A DNA stretch of 64,000 bases from a virus. How positions within the stretch are numbered: position 1 is the first letter of the stretch; each line of letters opens with the position of its first letter. The stretch spans positions 1-64,000 of the IMG/VR virus record IMGVR_UViG_3300031616_000003, one strand, 5' to 3'. The notes beneath the pieces were generated by a model. That model was not told where the DNA came from. It did no database searches and saw only the letters and a list, made by a program, of their open reading frames with translations. This document shows positions 34,788 to 42,509 of this stretch, one piece after another. The position numbers and the translations under genes are program-made.

Positions 34788-35267
34788 TCAGCCTGCCAGG
34801 CGGGCGCGGCGCGACGGCGCCTTGGTGATGTCCTTGACGTTGCCGGTGTCCGGCACCGCCGGCGGCTGAGCGGCCAGCTCGTCGGGGAACTGCGCCGGAT
34901 CCACGTAGCGGATGCCGAGCTTGCGCCGGTGCTCCATCGTCATGCCCAGCAGCGCCAGGCGCTGGCGCTCCTCGCCGATCAGGTTGGCGGGCAGCGCGCC
35001 GCCGAAGATCTCGCCCCAGATCTGGTTCTTCAGCACCGCAGTCTCGATGGCGAACAGCCAGTCGGCTTCGGTCCACAGCCGGCAGTGCGGCATCCGGCGC
35101 ACGACATTCCACCAGGCCACGGTGGTCTCGTACCAAGGCAGGCCGGGGATGTCGGGCAGGTCACGGTCGGAGCCCGCTCCGACGTAGGGCAGATCGGGGA
35201 CGTCGACGAAGTCGGCACCGGAGTGGCCGTGCTTGACGGCCTTCGGAGCCGGGCCGGTTCGAGCCAT
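34788..35267 (-). CDS. Terminase small subunit-like protein
   Basis: 159 aa. After a basic N-terminus, DLPDIPGLPWYETTVAWWNVVRRMPHCRLWTEADWLF and ERQRLALLGMTMEHRRKLGI follow the pattern of actinophage small terminases, a helical DNA-recognition protein. It directly precedes the large subunit gene. ATG at 35267 has a weak GGGAGT site. Confidence 0.75.
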   Translation of the reverse strand: MARTGPAPKAVKHGHSGADFVDVPDLPYVGAGSDRDLPDIPGLPWYETTVAWWNVVRRMPHCRLWTEADWLFAIETAVLKNQIWGEIFGGALPANLIGEERQRLALLGMTMEHRRKLGIRYVDPAQFPDELAAQPPAVPDTGNVKDITKAPSRRARLAG

Positions 35268-35353
35268 GGTGATCACTCCCGTGTCGGGAAGGGGAAGAGC
35301 CCACAGGCCGTGGCGGCCGCGGGCTCTCAGTGGGTGGGCGGCAGGAAAGCGCG

Positions 35354-35632
35354 TTACGGCAGGAGCCCGCGCACGGAGATCTTCGGGGTGCCCGCGGAGA
35401 TGGCCTTGACCACGGTGGCGCCGTGGGTACGCGGCCTCACCGTGAGTCGGCCGATCGCGGCCGGCAGCACGATGCTGCCGTCGGTGGCCACGGCCGGCGT
35501 GGCGCCGTCGGTGGTGAAGTAGATCGCCGCGGTGCCGTCGACATTGGTCAGCTCGACCTCGCCGTAGTCGGCGTCCAGAGTGAAGGTCTTCACGGTGGAC
35601 GCCACCAGAGTGAAGTGCTGGGGGTTCGCCAT
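35354..35632 (-). CDS. Small beta-rich structural protein
   Basis: 92 aa with alternating strands (HFTLVASTVKTFTLDADYGEVELTNVDG, IVLPAAIGRLTVRPR). This resembles short virion surface or decoration proteins that occur in pairs near terminase genes of actinophages; the next gene upstream is similar in character. Function unassigned. Confidence 0.65.
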   Translation of the reverse strand: MANPQHFTLVASTVKTFTLDADYGEVELTNVDGTAAIYFTTDGATPAVATDGSIVLPAAIGRLTVRPRTHGATVVKAISAGTPKISVRGLLP

Positions 35633-35641
35633 GTCGCCCGC

Positions 35642-35971
35642 CTAGCTGCGGGACAGCACGGCGAAGGTGACGGTGGCGGTCACCGACCACGACAGGCTCA
35701 CCATGCCGTCGACGTCGCGGTAGACCCGGTCCGTCGGCACCACTAGAAACGCCTCGGTGCCGTTGACGATGGTGCGGGTCCGGTCGGCGATGGCGAGGTC
35801 GCCGTCGGCCACCGCCGGGGTGGCCATGGTAAGCACCGTGCTGGCCGCGTTGGCGTTCTTGACATGCAGCACCACGCCGGGACGAACGCGGTCGCCGCCG
35901 CCGCCGCTGGCGGCGTAGTAGCTGGGCTGAAGGACCGTCTCGGTGAAGGTCTGGGGGCTGCGGTCAGCCAT
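35642..35971 (-). CDS. Small beta-rich structural protein
   Basis: 109 aa with a polar start (RSPQTFTETVLQPSYYAASGGGGDRVRPG) then strands VVLHVKNANAASTVLTMATP, EAFLVVPTDRVYRDVDG and SWSVTATVTFAVLSR. Probably a virion protein, paired with the next gene. ATG at 35971 is chosen over an upstream Met without a ribosome site. Confidence 0.7.
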   Translation of the reverse strand: MADRSPQTFTETVLQPSYYAASGGGGDRVRPGVVLHVKNANAASTVLTMATPAVADGDLAIADRTRTIVNGTEAFLVVPTDRVYRDVDGMVSLSWSVTATVTFAVLSRS

Positions 35972-36068
35972 CTCTGTGCTCCTCGTGTGCGCAGTGAGGT
36001 GCCCGCCGGGACACCCGGTAGGCGGGAAGGCATTGCGGTGCTCGCGCGAGCGATGTGAAGCTCGACAG

Positions 36069-36344
36069 GTGTTGCTCGCAGCGGACCAACCGGCCACCAG
36101 CGGCGCGTCGTTACCGACCCTCACCGCGGTGCTGGTGATCGGCGCGGTGATCTTCGGGTTCGGCTACCGACTGGCCGTCACGCACCGGGCCAACAGCGAC
36201 TACAAGAAGACCAAGGCGGGCCTGCCCGGGATGCGCAAGGCGTTCTGGGAGGCGCTGTGGGCGGCCGTGAAGTTCGGCTTCTGGATGGTCATCGCGTTCG
36301 CGCTGCTGCTGTCCTGGGTGGTGCACGAGGCGCGCGCTAGCTAG
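36069..36344 (+). CDS. Two-helix membrane protein
   Basis: 91 aa from GTG at 36069: hydrophobic segments at about 13-32 (LPTLTAVLVIGAVIFGFGY) and 66-86 (KFGFWMVIAFALLLSWVV) with a basic loop between. A lone plus-strand gene in the minus-strand late region, like the one at 2658; both encode small membrane proteins. An exclusion or lysogeny role is possible but unproven. The start is uncertain. Confidence 0.55.
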   Translation: MLLAADQPATSGASLPTLTAVLVIGAVIFGFGYRLAVTHRANSDYKKTKAGLPGMRKAFWEALWAAVKFGFWMVIAFALLLSWVVHEARAS

Positions 36345-36756
36345 GCAGCTCGTCCTGGTCGACGTGGTCGGCCACCAGCATGTCCGGCGGCTTGAGGTGG
36401 ATCTGCGGCCCGCAGCCGCACTCCAGGCTGTCGGTGTGCCCGGCGCCGTCGTCGGGAATGACGTGGTGCACCTCGACCTGGTGACCGTTGCCGCCCAATG
36501 TCTGCACGGAGTCGCAGCCGCAGTCCGGGGTGATCGCGCTCAGCCCGCCGGAGTCCAGCCAGAGGATCGTGGTGCGGCCCTCGTGGCCGTGGATGCGCTC
36601 GACGTCGCCGGCACTGTCGTAGAGGGCGGTGGAGGCGGTCTCGGTCAGCCAGCGCATCGCGCAGTGCCCGTCGTCGAACTGGACGCCTTGGGCCACCACG
36701 CCGGTACCGCTGACCCCGCTGGCGTCCTCTATCCGGTGCAGCTCAAATCGGCGCAC
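36337..36756 (-). CDS. Conserved phage protein with Cys-rich C-terminus
   Basis: 139 aa from GTG at 36756. The N-terminal domain (VAQGVQFDDGHCAMRWL, ERIHGHEGRTTILWLD) is a compact beta fold common in actinophages. A second half with CGCDSVQTLGG and LECGCGPQI carries paired cysteines, likely metal-binding. Looks like a fusion of two small phage domains. Confidence 0.65.
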   Translation of the reverse strand: MRRFELHRIEDASGVSGTGVVAQGVQFDDGHCAMRWLTETASTALYDSAGDVERIHGHEGRTTILWLDSGGLSAITPDCGCDSVQTLGGNGHQVEVHHVIPDDGAGHTDSLECGCGPQIHLKPPDMLVADHVDQDELPS

Positions 36757-36834
36757 GCCCGACTCCCTCCCTGGCGCCAGGCGTGCGCCGAAACTCGAGG
36801 TTCCCTCCGACAAACTCCCAGGTCAGCGCGCTGA

Positions 36835-36868
36835 TGTGCGTACGCACACGCGGGCTAGGACGTCCTAG
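36835..36868. promoter_or_regulatory. Two adjacent perfect 14-bp palindromes
   Basis: TGTGCGTACGCACA at 36835-36848 and CTAGGACGTCCTAG at 36855-36868, 6 bp apart, between two minus-strand genes. Such paired palindromes suit dimeric repressor operators. The second overlaps the stop codon of the upstream gene. Confidence 0.45.
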
Positions 36869-37296
36869 GATGCTTTAGGCGTGGTGTCGTCACGCACGTC
36901 GGTGAGCCGGCCGGATGGCGTCTCGACCGAGGGGCTCGCCTCCGGCAGTCCCTCGCCGGCGACCAGCACGAAGACGTAGTTCGGGTCGTTGTCGGCGTAC
37001 ATGTGCACGATCTCGTAGTTGGCCGGCAGCTTGAGCAGCGTGTGCATCTGCTCCGGGCCGAGGGCCAGCTTGATCCGCTTGCGGGTGGTGACCGGGTTCG
37101 GCGCGGTCGCGGTCGCACCGCCGATCGCCTGGCAGACGGAGCAGGATTCCATGTGCCGGCGCAGGCTCGGGCGGCGCTCGGCGGCGGCCTTGGCCCGGGC
37201 GTAGTCGACGCGCAGCGCATCGTGCAGCGAGCCCGGGTTGTTGGCGTCGTACCAGACCTGGTCGGGAAAGACGAAGCGTTCGTTGGTGCTGGCCAT
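36865..37296 (-). CDS. Hypothetical protein of the packaging region
   Basis: 143 aa. ERFVFPDQVWYDANNPGSLHDALRVDYARAKAAAERRPSLRRHMESCSVCQA gives a helical N-terminus with a CxxC pair; the C-terminus has MHTLLKLPANYEIVHMYADNDPNYVFVLVAGE, an ASCH/PUA-like or generic alpha/beta pattern. ATG at 37296. No family recognised. Confidence 0.65.
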   Translation of the reverse strand: MASTNERFVFPDQVWYDANNPGSLHDALRVDYARAKAAAERRPSLRRHMESCSVCQAIGGATATAPNPVTTRKRIKLALGPEQMHTLLKLPANYEIVHMYADNDPNYVFVLVAGEGLPEASPSVETPSGRLTDVRDDTTPKAS

Positions 37297-37384
37297 GGGT
37301 GAAGTGGCCCCTTCGCGGGATAGGAAGATCCCGCCGGTCCACTGAGCGCAATGCCCCTCGGGATCCGGCGGGATCCGCTCGTGG

Positions 37385-37684
37385 TCAGCCGAGCGCCGGG
37401 TGGCGTTCGACGTTGCGGTCCCGGCGCGCCTTCTTTGCGGCGTTGCCCTGCGCGGAGCTGCGCCGGTCGTGATGTGCGCTGCACAGCAGGCGCAGGTTGC
37501 CCGGGGAGTGGTCGTCCGGGTCCTTGATGTGGTCGACGTCGGTGCCGCGCTCACGGCAGCGGGCGTTGTTCTCGATCCACCGGCATCGGCCGGAGTCGCG
37601 CGCGATGATGGCCGGGCGGATCCGTGAGTACCAGTCGGCGGGTAGTTCCGTCCTGCGCTGACTGCCTTTCCACCCGCCCGGCAT
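37385..37684 (-). CDS. HNH endonuclease next to terminase genes
   Basis: 99 aa: RPAIIARDSGRCRW, DVDHIKDPDDHSPGNLRLLCSAHHDRRS gives the beta-beta-alpha metal fold with His of DVDHI, Asn of NLRLL and the final HH. Small HNH proteins upstream of the terminase are required with terminase for packaging-site cleavage in several long-tailed phages. Its 5' part overlaps the preceding gene by 134 nt in another frame. Confidence 0.85.
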   Translation of the reverse strand: MPGGWKGSQRRTELPADWYSRIRPAIIARDSGRCRWIENNARCRERGTDVDHIKDPDDHSPGNLRLLCSAHHDRRSSAQGNAAKKARRDRNVERHPALG

Positions 37685-37949
37685 CGTCGGCCTCCCAGCG
37701 TTCCAGGACGGGCTCGACGTACGGTTCGGCCCGCTCGAAGCTGCCGCCGGTCACGTCGAAGCCCATCGGCATGTACCGGGTGGCGGCCGCGGTCTGGTCG
37801 TAGATGCCCAGGGCGTACCCGACGACGTCGACCAGGGGGTCGGCGGACTCGACGGACACGCTGTGGCCGCCGACGGTGATCTCTACTTTGTTGCTGGTCC
37901 CGGGAGGAGGCGAAGCCGGATCGGCCTCTGTTTCCAGGTTGTCGCCCAT
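37551..37949 (-). CDS. Conserved actinophage protein overlapping HNH gene
   Basis: 132 aa. KVEITVGGHSVSVESADPLVDVVGYALGIYDQTAAATR and MGFDVTGGSFERAEPYVEP are conserved motifs of a small phage family with no known function. After about residue 88 the frame overlaps the start of the HNH gene and looks random, so the real C-terminus is poorly constrained. Confidence 0.65.
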   Translation of the reverse strand: MGDNLETEADPASPPPGTSNKVEITVGGHSVSVESADPLVDVVGYALGIYDQTAAATRYMPMGFDVTGGSFERAEPYVEPVLERWEADDAGRVERQSAQDGTTRRLVLTDPPGHHRARLRPMPVDREQRPLP

Positions 37950-37993
37950 CGACTCCGCCGCCTCGACCGGGGTGGGGTTGTTGCCGGATACGT

Positions 37994-38317
37994 CTATTCG
38001 TCCTTGCCGTACGCCTGGTCACGCGCGGCGCGCAGTTGCTTGATCAGGTGGTTGATGCCGCCGCGGTCCAGGTCGACGAAGAAGCCCTCCCAGGCTGGGC
38101 GCATCGGCTCGGAGCCGGTGTCGCTCTCCGGCGGCAGGAACTCCTGCGCCGTGTCGATCTTCGCGGGGTCGCCAGCCCAGCGGGTGCTGGCCAGCTGGAC
38201 GTAGGTGTCGCGCTGCCAGTGCAGCTCGAGCCGGCCGGAGGGCGGCAGTGGTTCGCCCTCGGCCGGCGGGACGGCCAGGAAGCGGCCGGCGAGAGGGTAG
38301 ATGTTGTGCTTCGGCAT
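37994..38317 (-). CDS. Hypothetical protein
   Basis: 107 aa: LELHWQRDTYVQLAS and FFVDLDRGGINHLIKQLRAARDQAYGKDE at the C-terminus. The final motif (LDRxGINxLIxxLRrARDqAyG) is common in short actinophage proteins. AGGAG precedes the ATG. Confidence 0.75.
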   Translation of the reverse strand: MPKHNIYPLAGRFLAVPPAEGEPLPPSGRLELHWQRDTYVQLASTRWAGDPAKIDTAQEFLPPESDTGSEPMRPAWEGFFVDLDRGGINHLIKQLRAARDQAYGKDE

Positions 38318-38387
38318 GAGCCGGCTCCTCTGAAGGAGTGCCCTTGAACCCGGGCCGGGTCGACCCGCGCCTGTGCGCGGGAGTTCG

Positions 38388-38630
38388 TCAGGAGCCTTCC
38401 TGCAGCCGTTTGACCACCAGCGCCTGGCGCACGAACGCGTCCTTGGCCTCCAGCAGCTTGCGCAGCGCCACCGTCATCTCCGGACCGTCCGGCAGTGTGC
38501 CGGCCAGGTCGAACGCGAGGTCGTGGCACGGTGCGCTGACCGCCTGCAGGAACGGCGGCAGGTGGTCGTAGGCGAAGAAGCTGAGCAGCTGCAGAGTGCT
38601 CGGGTGTCGGCCTACGAGGACGTCGGTCAT
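38388..38630 (-). CDS. Acb2/Tad1-type hairpin-domain protein (anti-CBASS candidate)
   Basis: 80 aa, two predicted antiparallel helices: YDHLPPFLQAVSAPCHDLAFDLAGTL and EMTVALRKLLEAKDAFVRQAL joined by PDGPE. The pattern (helix, P-x-G-x-E turn, AL-x-KLLEAKDA helix) fits the small helical-hairpin family that includes Acb2, phage proteins that sequester cyclic oligonucleotide signals of CBASS and related defences. Assignment is from motif memory; binding residues were not checked. Confidence 0.6.
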   Translation of the reverse strand: MTDVLVGRHPSTLQLLSFFAYDHLPPFLQAVSAPCHDLAFDLAGTLPDGPEMTVALRKLLEAKDAFVRQALVVKRLQEGS

Positions 38631-38707
38631 GGTGATCCGTTCTGTGTGGGTGGGGGTTGGGCGCCCGCCCCGGCGGGGCCGCCAGGTTTCCTGCCGGAGC
38701 GGGCACG

Positions 38708-39088
38708 TCAGGAGTTGTCGGGCCGCGTGCCCAGGCCGTCCCAGTGCACGGCGAGACCCTCGGCGACGAGCAGGTCGGACAGGTTGCGCCCGTCGGGCAG
38801 CACCAGCTCGGCCATCCACTCGCCGGTCTTGCCGGCCGGCGCCCCGTACTTGTAGCCGCGGCCGGTGGTGATGGTGAGCTTCACGCCGGCGGTGAGCGCG
38901 AGCAGCCGCGCCTTGGCGCGGAAACCCTTGTCGCTCTTCACCGGCTCGGCGTTGATCCGGTTCAGCCGCAGCCGTACAGGGAAGCTGACGCTGCCCTCGA
39001 AGCCGATGTCGCGGGTCAGGCAGGCTTCGACGGTGTCGCCGTCGATGACCCGGGCGACGGTGCTGTTGGGCCAGGACCATTCAGCCAC
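38708..39088 (-). CDS. Thermonuclease (SNase)-like protein
   Basis: 126 aa, the size of a single SNase/OB-fold domain. VARVIDGDTVEACL at the start, RLRLNRINAEP, KGFRAKARLLALTAG and the C-terminal GRNLSDLLVAEGLAV fit the staphylococcal nuclease family; Asp in VIDGD and the Arg/Glu region would be in the active site. May degrade host or invading nucleic acid, but activity is unproven. Confidence 0.8.
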   Translation of the reverse strand: MAEWSWPNSTVARVIDGDTVEACLTRDIGFEGSVSFPVRLRLNRINAEPVKSDKGFRAKARLLALTAGVKLTITTGRGYKYGAPAGKTGEWMAELVLPDGRNLSDLLVAEGLAVHWDGLGTRPDNS

Positions 39089-39106
39089 GGGGGTGGCCTT
39101 CCTCGG

Positions 39107-39355
39107 TCAGGCGGCCAGGGCCGGCGGAAGCGTGCGGCGCCGGGCGCGCGGGTTCAGGCTGGTGTCGTGCTCGGCGGCGAGGATGTCGCCGAGGCGGAAC
39201 AGCAGCGCCCGGCCGTCGCCCGGCCTGGTGCTCAGCGTGTGCCGTTCACCCTGCGGGTCGGTCCAGCCGCGGGCGTGCCACTTGCCGATGGTGTCCGGGC
39301 GCACTCCGGTCACCATGGCGGCCTGAGACCGGGTCACGTAGGCATCAAGATTCAC
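39107..39355 (-). CDS. Helix-turn-helix DNA-binding protein
   Basis: 82 aa from GTG at 39355. DAYVTRSQAAMVTGVRPDTIGKWHARGW is a MerR/excisionase-like winged helix-turn-helix start, followed by LLFRLGDILAAEHD and a basic C-terminus. First gene of the late block, directly after a terminator, so it may control late transcription or packaging. Small HTH proteins of this type are frequent before actinophage late genes. Confidence 0.75.
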   Translation of the reverse strand: MNLDAYVTRSQAAMVTGVRPDTIGKWHARGWTDPQGERHTLSTRPGDGRALLFRLGDILAAEHDTSLNPRARRRTLPPALAA

Positions 39356-39389
39356 CAGGCGCCTCCCGATCTGGCCCCAGAAACGCGAA

Positions 39390-39425
39390 AACGCCCGCCG
39401 ATCCGGTTGGGGATCTGCGGGCGTT
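39390..39425 (-). terminator. Rho-independent terminator, minus strand
   Basis: A perfect 9-bp stem AACGCCCGC/GCGGGCGTT (39390-39398 with 39417-39425); on the minus strand the stem is followed by TTTT. It separates the replication/accessory block (39644 upward) from the late block (39355 downward). Confidence 0.8.
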
Positions 39426-39598
39426 GCTCCAGGCTGCAAACACACTGCACCTGCTGGTCGCCATGATGACAGTCGCAGCTGCCGAAATGCAAGCTATGCG
39501 GCCTAGTGTCTTATTGACGTTTCATTCGTTATCTGCTTACTGCGTCATGACTGGGTTGACTCTCGTACGCCGATGCGATCTGATGCTCTTCTTTTCTT

Positions 39599-39640
39599 CG
39601 GCGGCCCACCCTCACCGGCAAGGGGGCAGGCCGCCGTTTT
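39599..39640 (+). terminator. Plus-strand terminator after an A/T-rich gap
   Basis: An 8-bp stem CGGCGGCC/GGCCGCCG (39599-39606 with 39629-39636) is followed by TTTT on the plus strand. The gap 39426-39598 is A/T-rich and holds TTGACG (39515) and TTGACT (39556), so a very short plus transcript may end here. I see no gene in the gap. Confidence 0.55.
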
Positions 39641-39643
39641 ATG

Positions 39644-39886
39644 TCAGTCCGGCGGGTGCGGCACCACGAAGTGGCCACCGGTGAAGGTGATCCCGTCCTC
39701 GGCGTACGTCGGGTTCTCCAGGTGCCCCACCAGCGACAGGTCGCACTCGCTGCACTCCGCGATCGCGACGGAGTTCGCGGAGACCTTGAACTGGGCACCG
39801 GCGAGCGAGAAGCTGCCGATCTGCCGTGCGCTGAAGGCCCGCCGGATGCTGACGGTGTCCTCAGCCTGGCAGTTCGGGCAGTGCAT
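39644..39886 (-). CDS. Zn-ribbon protein
   Basis: 80 aa. HCPNCQ at the N-terminus and CSECD near residue 46 give four cysteines for one zinc site; the rest is beta-rich (FKVSANSVAIAECSECDLSLVG). Common short phage type. Its start codon overlaps the stop of the next gene upstream. Confidence 0.75.
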   Translation of the reverse strand: MHCPNCQAEDTVSIRRAFSARQIGSFSLAGAQFKVSANSVAIAECSECDLSLVGHLENPTYAEDGITFTGGHFVVPHPPD

Positions 39887-40071
39887 CAGATCCCCCGGTC
39901 GGCTAGGAACATCCCGATGCCGCCCTCGTAGTGCTCGCGCACCCCGTCGATCACGTCGTCGTCGCTCAGCGCGGCGACCTGCTCATCATCCAGGTCCGCC
40001 CACGGGCAGTCGGCGATCCACAGGCGCATGTCGGCAACCTCTTCCACGCTCAGCGCGTCCAGCAGGTACAT
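39886..40071 (-). CDS. 61-aa acidic helical protein
   Basis: YLLDALSVEEVADMRLWIADCPWADLDDEQVAALSDDDVIDGVREHYEGG: mostly helical, very acidic. The size and VREHYEGG ending are seen in short actinophage proteins. ATG overlaps the next gene; AAGGAA upstream. Confidence 0.75.
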   Translation of the reverse strand: MYLLDALSVEEVADMRLWIADCPWADLDDEQVAALSDDDVIDGVREHYEGGIGMFLADRGI

Positions 40072-40116
40072 GTCGGTTCCTTTCGGGCAGGTCGGCGGCG
40101 CGGAAGCGCCTGTAGA

Positions 40117-40512
40117 TCAAGCTCGCCAGATGACCACGGGGAACGCCCCGGCGGTCTGCGAGTTGGCGTCCCAGGTGAGCCACCAACCCGCCTCCTTGAT
40201 CTCCGAGCATTCCATGCAGTCCGGGTCGTGGTCGGCTTCTTCGGCCTCGTCGCAGGCGTACTTCTGCACGGCCCAGGTGCTCTCCAGCGAGTTCCAGACG
40301 GCCTGCCACTTCTCCGGGTCGCGGCTGAGCAGCCCGTCGTAGAGGTCGGTCCAGCCCAGCAGCCGGCGGGCGCAGGCGTTGAAAGCGGCCAGGGCGTGGC
40401 GCAGGTTGTGGTGGCCGAGGGCGACCATGGTCTCGCTGTCCTCGCCGATGACGGCCACCCAGATGCCGTAGTAGCTGTCGAAGCCCTCGCGCTGCGGGTC
40501 GTCGGTGATCAT
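40117..40512 (-). CDS. Hypothetical protein
   Basis: 131 aa with YYGIWVAVIGEDSETMVALGHHNLRHALAAFNACARRLLGW and a CMECSEIKEAGWWLTW segment. Two closely spaced Cys and several His suggest a possible metal site. Starts inside a 4-nt overlap with the upstream gene. No known family. Confidence 0.7.
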   Translation of the reverse strand: MITDDPQREGFDSYYGIWVAVIGEDSETMVALGHHNLRHALAAFNACARRLLGWTDLYDGLLSRDPEKWQAVWNSLESTWAVQKYACDEAEEADHDPDCMECSEIKEAGWWLTWDANSQTAGAFPVVIWRA

Positions 40513-40694
40513 TGGGGTGCTCCTCGCTTCTGGCGTTGCGGCGCCTCGGTGATGTGCCAGGCTCCGTCGGCCCAGCGGATGTTCTGGTCCCGGCCGGTAC
40601 GCCGGGATCGTTGCTCGGCGTGCGCGAGCGCCGCCGTGGCGTCCATTCGCGCGCACCGTCCCCGGCCGCGGCAGCACACCCGCAGCAGGATCAT
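40509..40694 (-). CDS. 61-aa basic protein with coupled start and stop
   Basis: RVCCRGRGRCARMDATAALAHAEQRSRRTGRDQNIRWADGAWHI: three N-terminal Cys, very basic. Its start and stop codons each overlap a neighbour by 4 nt (ATGA type), the strongest support that it is real, since the sequence alone is ambiguous. Confidence 0.6.
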   Translation of the reverse strand: MILLRVCCRGRGRCARMDATAALAHAEQRSRRTGRDQNIRWADGAWHITEAPQRQKRGAPQ

Positions 40695-41284
40695 GCCGCG
40701 CGCCGCATCGGCACTTCCAGGGCCTGCGACCACCACTGGTCGCTGGGCCGGCGCGGTCGGCCGCGGTGCTTGAGGTTCAGCAGGATGATCGGCAGGCCGG
40801 CGCTGTACGCCTTGCACAGGCAGCTGGACGTGCCCGAGCGCAGGTTGCCCTCGTCCCAGACCCCGACCACGACCTGGGCGACCCGCAGCATCGCGTCGTT
40901 GCGCTTGTGCAGCATCGCGACACGCTCCTTGAAGTCGCGCGGGTCGCTGTCGCTGACCATGTGCACCGCGTGAGCCTGGCTCACCAGGGAGGCCCAGACG
41001 ACCTGCTGGTCGACGGTCCACTGCTGGTTGGCCGGGGCGACCGGGTCGCAGGACTGGCTGGGGAACGGGATCGCCGCGACCAGCTTCAGGTCCAGCTCGA
41101 GCGCGATCTCGGCCCAGGTCGTGTCGACCTCCAGCGCCATGCCGGAGACCGCCGTCTCGGTACCGTGCTCGCTCTGCAGCTTGGTCGCGACCTCCCGGAG
41201 CTGCTGCGCCACCCAGGGCCGGTCGGCGGCGGCGACCCGGCGGTGCCCGGTGACCATCGCGACCGGCCAGGTCTCCGTGCTCAT
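40691..41284 (-). CDS. SLOG/DUF1273-like Rossmann protein
   Basis: 197 aa. VAMVTGHRRV (about 8-17), AVSGMALEVDTTWAEIAL (about 45-62), AAIPFPSQSCDP, VSQAHAVHMVSD and GTSSCLCKAYSAGLPII follow the series of the SLOG superfamily (YspA/DUF1273/DprA-like), which bind nucleotides or nucleotide signals. Here the glycine-rich phosphate-binding loop is RSGTSS. A role in nucleotide metabolism or sensing is possible; the ligand is unknown. Confidence 0.7.
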   Translation of the reverse strand: MSTETWPVAMVTGHRRVAAADRPWVAQQLREVATKLQSEHGTETAVSGMALEVDTTWAEIALELDLKLVAAIPFPSQSCDPVAPANQQWTVDQQVVWASLVSQAHAVHMVSDSDPRDFKERVAMLHKRNDAMLRVAQVVVGVWDEGNLRSGTSSCLCKAYSAGLPIILLNLKHRGRPRRPSDQWWSQALEVPMRRAA

Positions 41285-41844
41285 CGGGCGGCCTGCGCGA
41301 ACGGGTCGGGGTCGGGGAAGACCCGGTCGTCGACCGTCGTAGTAATCGGCGACATCTGGCGCTGAGCCAGCCACTGCGCCTGCGTGGCGTCGTCGATGCC
41401 CTTGGATCGCAGGTACGCCGACGGCGCGTGCATCTCGGCCCATGCCTCCTCGGGAGTGTGGCCCCAGGCGCCGTAGCTCTGCGGGTCGCCGGCCTTGAGC
41501 TTCCCGATATCGCTCGGCTCGATGCCGGCGAACTCCCACAGGATCGGGGCCCGTTTCAGCCGGCCCATCAGCTCCCTCATGATCCGGCCGAACTCGTCCG
41601 GGTCGAGCCAACCCTGGTCCTCGCCCTCGCCGTACTCGCCGCCGGCGGAGTACAGCGGCTTGAACCAGCCCTGCCCGCTCTGGATCCGCAGCTCGGCCCA
41701 GTTGTGCCGGAAGCGGAAGTAGAACTCCTCGTCGTGGATGGTGCCCTCGGCCTGGAACGGACAGACGCCGCCGGCCCGGCTGATCGTCAGGTACGGGTAC
41801 TCGACCAGCAGCTCATCGACTGCGGTCTCCAGCTGCTCGTTCAT
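41281..41844 (-). CDS. Hypothetical protein
   Basis: 187 aa. Compact N-terminal half with EFYFRFRHNWAELRIQSGQGWFKPLYSAG, more helical C-terminal half with PILWEFAGIEPSDIG and HTPEEAWAEMHA. No recognised family. Coupled by 4-nt overlaps to both neighbours. Confidence 0.7.
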   Translation of the reverse strand: MNEQLETAVDELLVEYPYLTISRAGGVCPFQAEGTIHDEEFYFRFRHNWAELRIQSGQGWFKPLYSAGGEYGEGEDQGWLDPDEFGRIMRELMGRLKRAPILWEFAGIEPSDIGKLKAGDPQSYGAWGHTPEEAWAEMHAPSAYLRSKGIDDATQAQWLAQRQMSPITTTVDDRVFPDPDPFAQAAR

Positions 41845-42266
41845 TCGCCCTCGCTCTCCACGCGCATGCGCTGCGCATCACGTCGGCCGGCGCCGCGCAG
41901 CACCGCGATCGGCCAGTCGATCCATTGGGTGGCCACCACGTCCCACCAGTGCCGGTCGTAGCGGCGGGTCGGGTGGTCGCAGTGACCTTCGGCGTCGTCG
42001 CGGTGGAAGATCTGGGCCACGCCCTCCTCGTCATGCACCAGCAGCCAGGCGCCGTCCTCCGGCTCCGGGGCCAGGTCGGCAGTGAGGGCGGCGAACCACA
42101 GGTCGGCCTCGCAGATCCAGCCCTGGTAGTTCTCCGTCTTGGAGGTGAACTGCACCAGGGCGCCCACGCCAGCGACGGAGCGGATGACCTCGCCGCTCAC
42201 CATCACCGTGTCGCCGACGAAGATCTCGGCGCCGTCGACCTTGCCTCGGGCGTGCTCGTCGCTCAC
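41841..42266 (-). CDS. Hypothetical protein
   Basis: 141 aa from GTG at 42266. DGAEIFVGDTVMVSGEVIRSVAGVGALVQFTSKTENYQGWICEADLWF reads as a small SH3/KOW-like barrel; the C-terminus has HWWDVVATQWIDWPIAVLRG. No family recognised. Overlaps both neighbours by 4 nt. Confidence 0.7.
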   Translation of the reverse strand: MSDEHARGKVDGAEIFVGDTVMVSGEVIRSVAGVGALVQFTSKTENYQGWICEADLWFAALTADLAPEPEDGAWLLVHDEEGVAQIFHRDDAEGHCDHPTRRYDRHWWDVVATQWIDWPIAVLRGAGRRDAQRMRVESEGE

Positions 42267-42502
42267 TTGGGCTCCTCGGTGTCTGCGTAGTCGTCGGGGT
42301 CTTCGATGTGCCAGCCCCAGGCGAACCGGTTGTAGGCGGCTTCGTCGGCGATCTGCTCGCAGTACGCGGTGCGCGCGGCCGGCGTCATCGCGTCCCATTC
42401 GTCTCGGGGGATCTCCACGGTGTCGCTCTCACTGCCGCCGACACCGGGCCAGCTCAGGTTGTACTCGACGACGACGGGCGGGCGAGGATTGCTGTCTGTC
42501 AT
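42263..42502 (-). CDS. 79-aa protein from a leaderless mRNA
   Basis: VEYNLSWPGVGGSESDTVEIPRDEWDAMTPAARTAYCEQIADEAAYNRFAWGWHIED: a C-terminal helical PRDEWDAMTPAARTAY...W motif known in small actinophage proteins. ATG at 42502 is 7 nt after TACGCT. First gene of a coupled run to 39644. Confidence 0.75.
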   Translation of the reverse strand: MTDSNPRPPVVVEYNLSWPGVGGSESDTVEIPRDEWDAMTPAARTAYCEQIADEAAYNRFAWGWHIEDPDDYADTEEPK

Positions 42503-42509
42503 ATGCGAC

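Noticed and set aside
39430-39640. A small regulatory RNA from the TTGACG/TTGACT sites to the terminator
   Set aside because: The -10 regions are poor and the resulting transcript would be only about 50 nt; kept only as terminator and A/T-rich gap.
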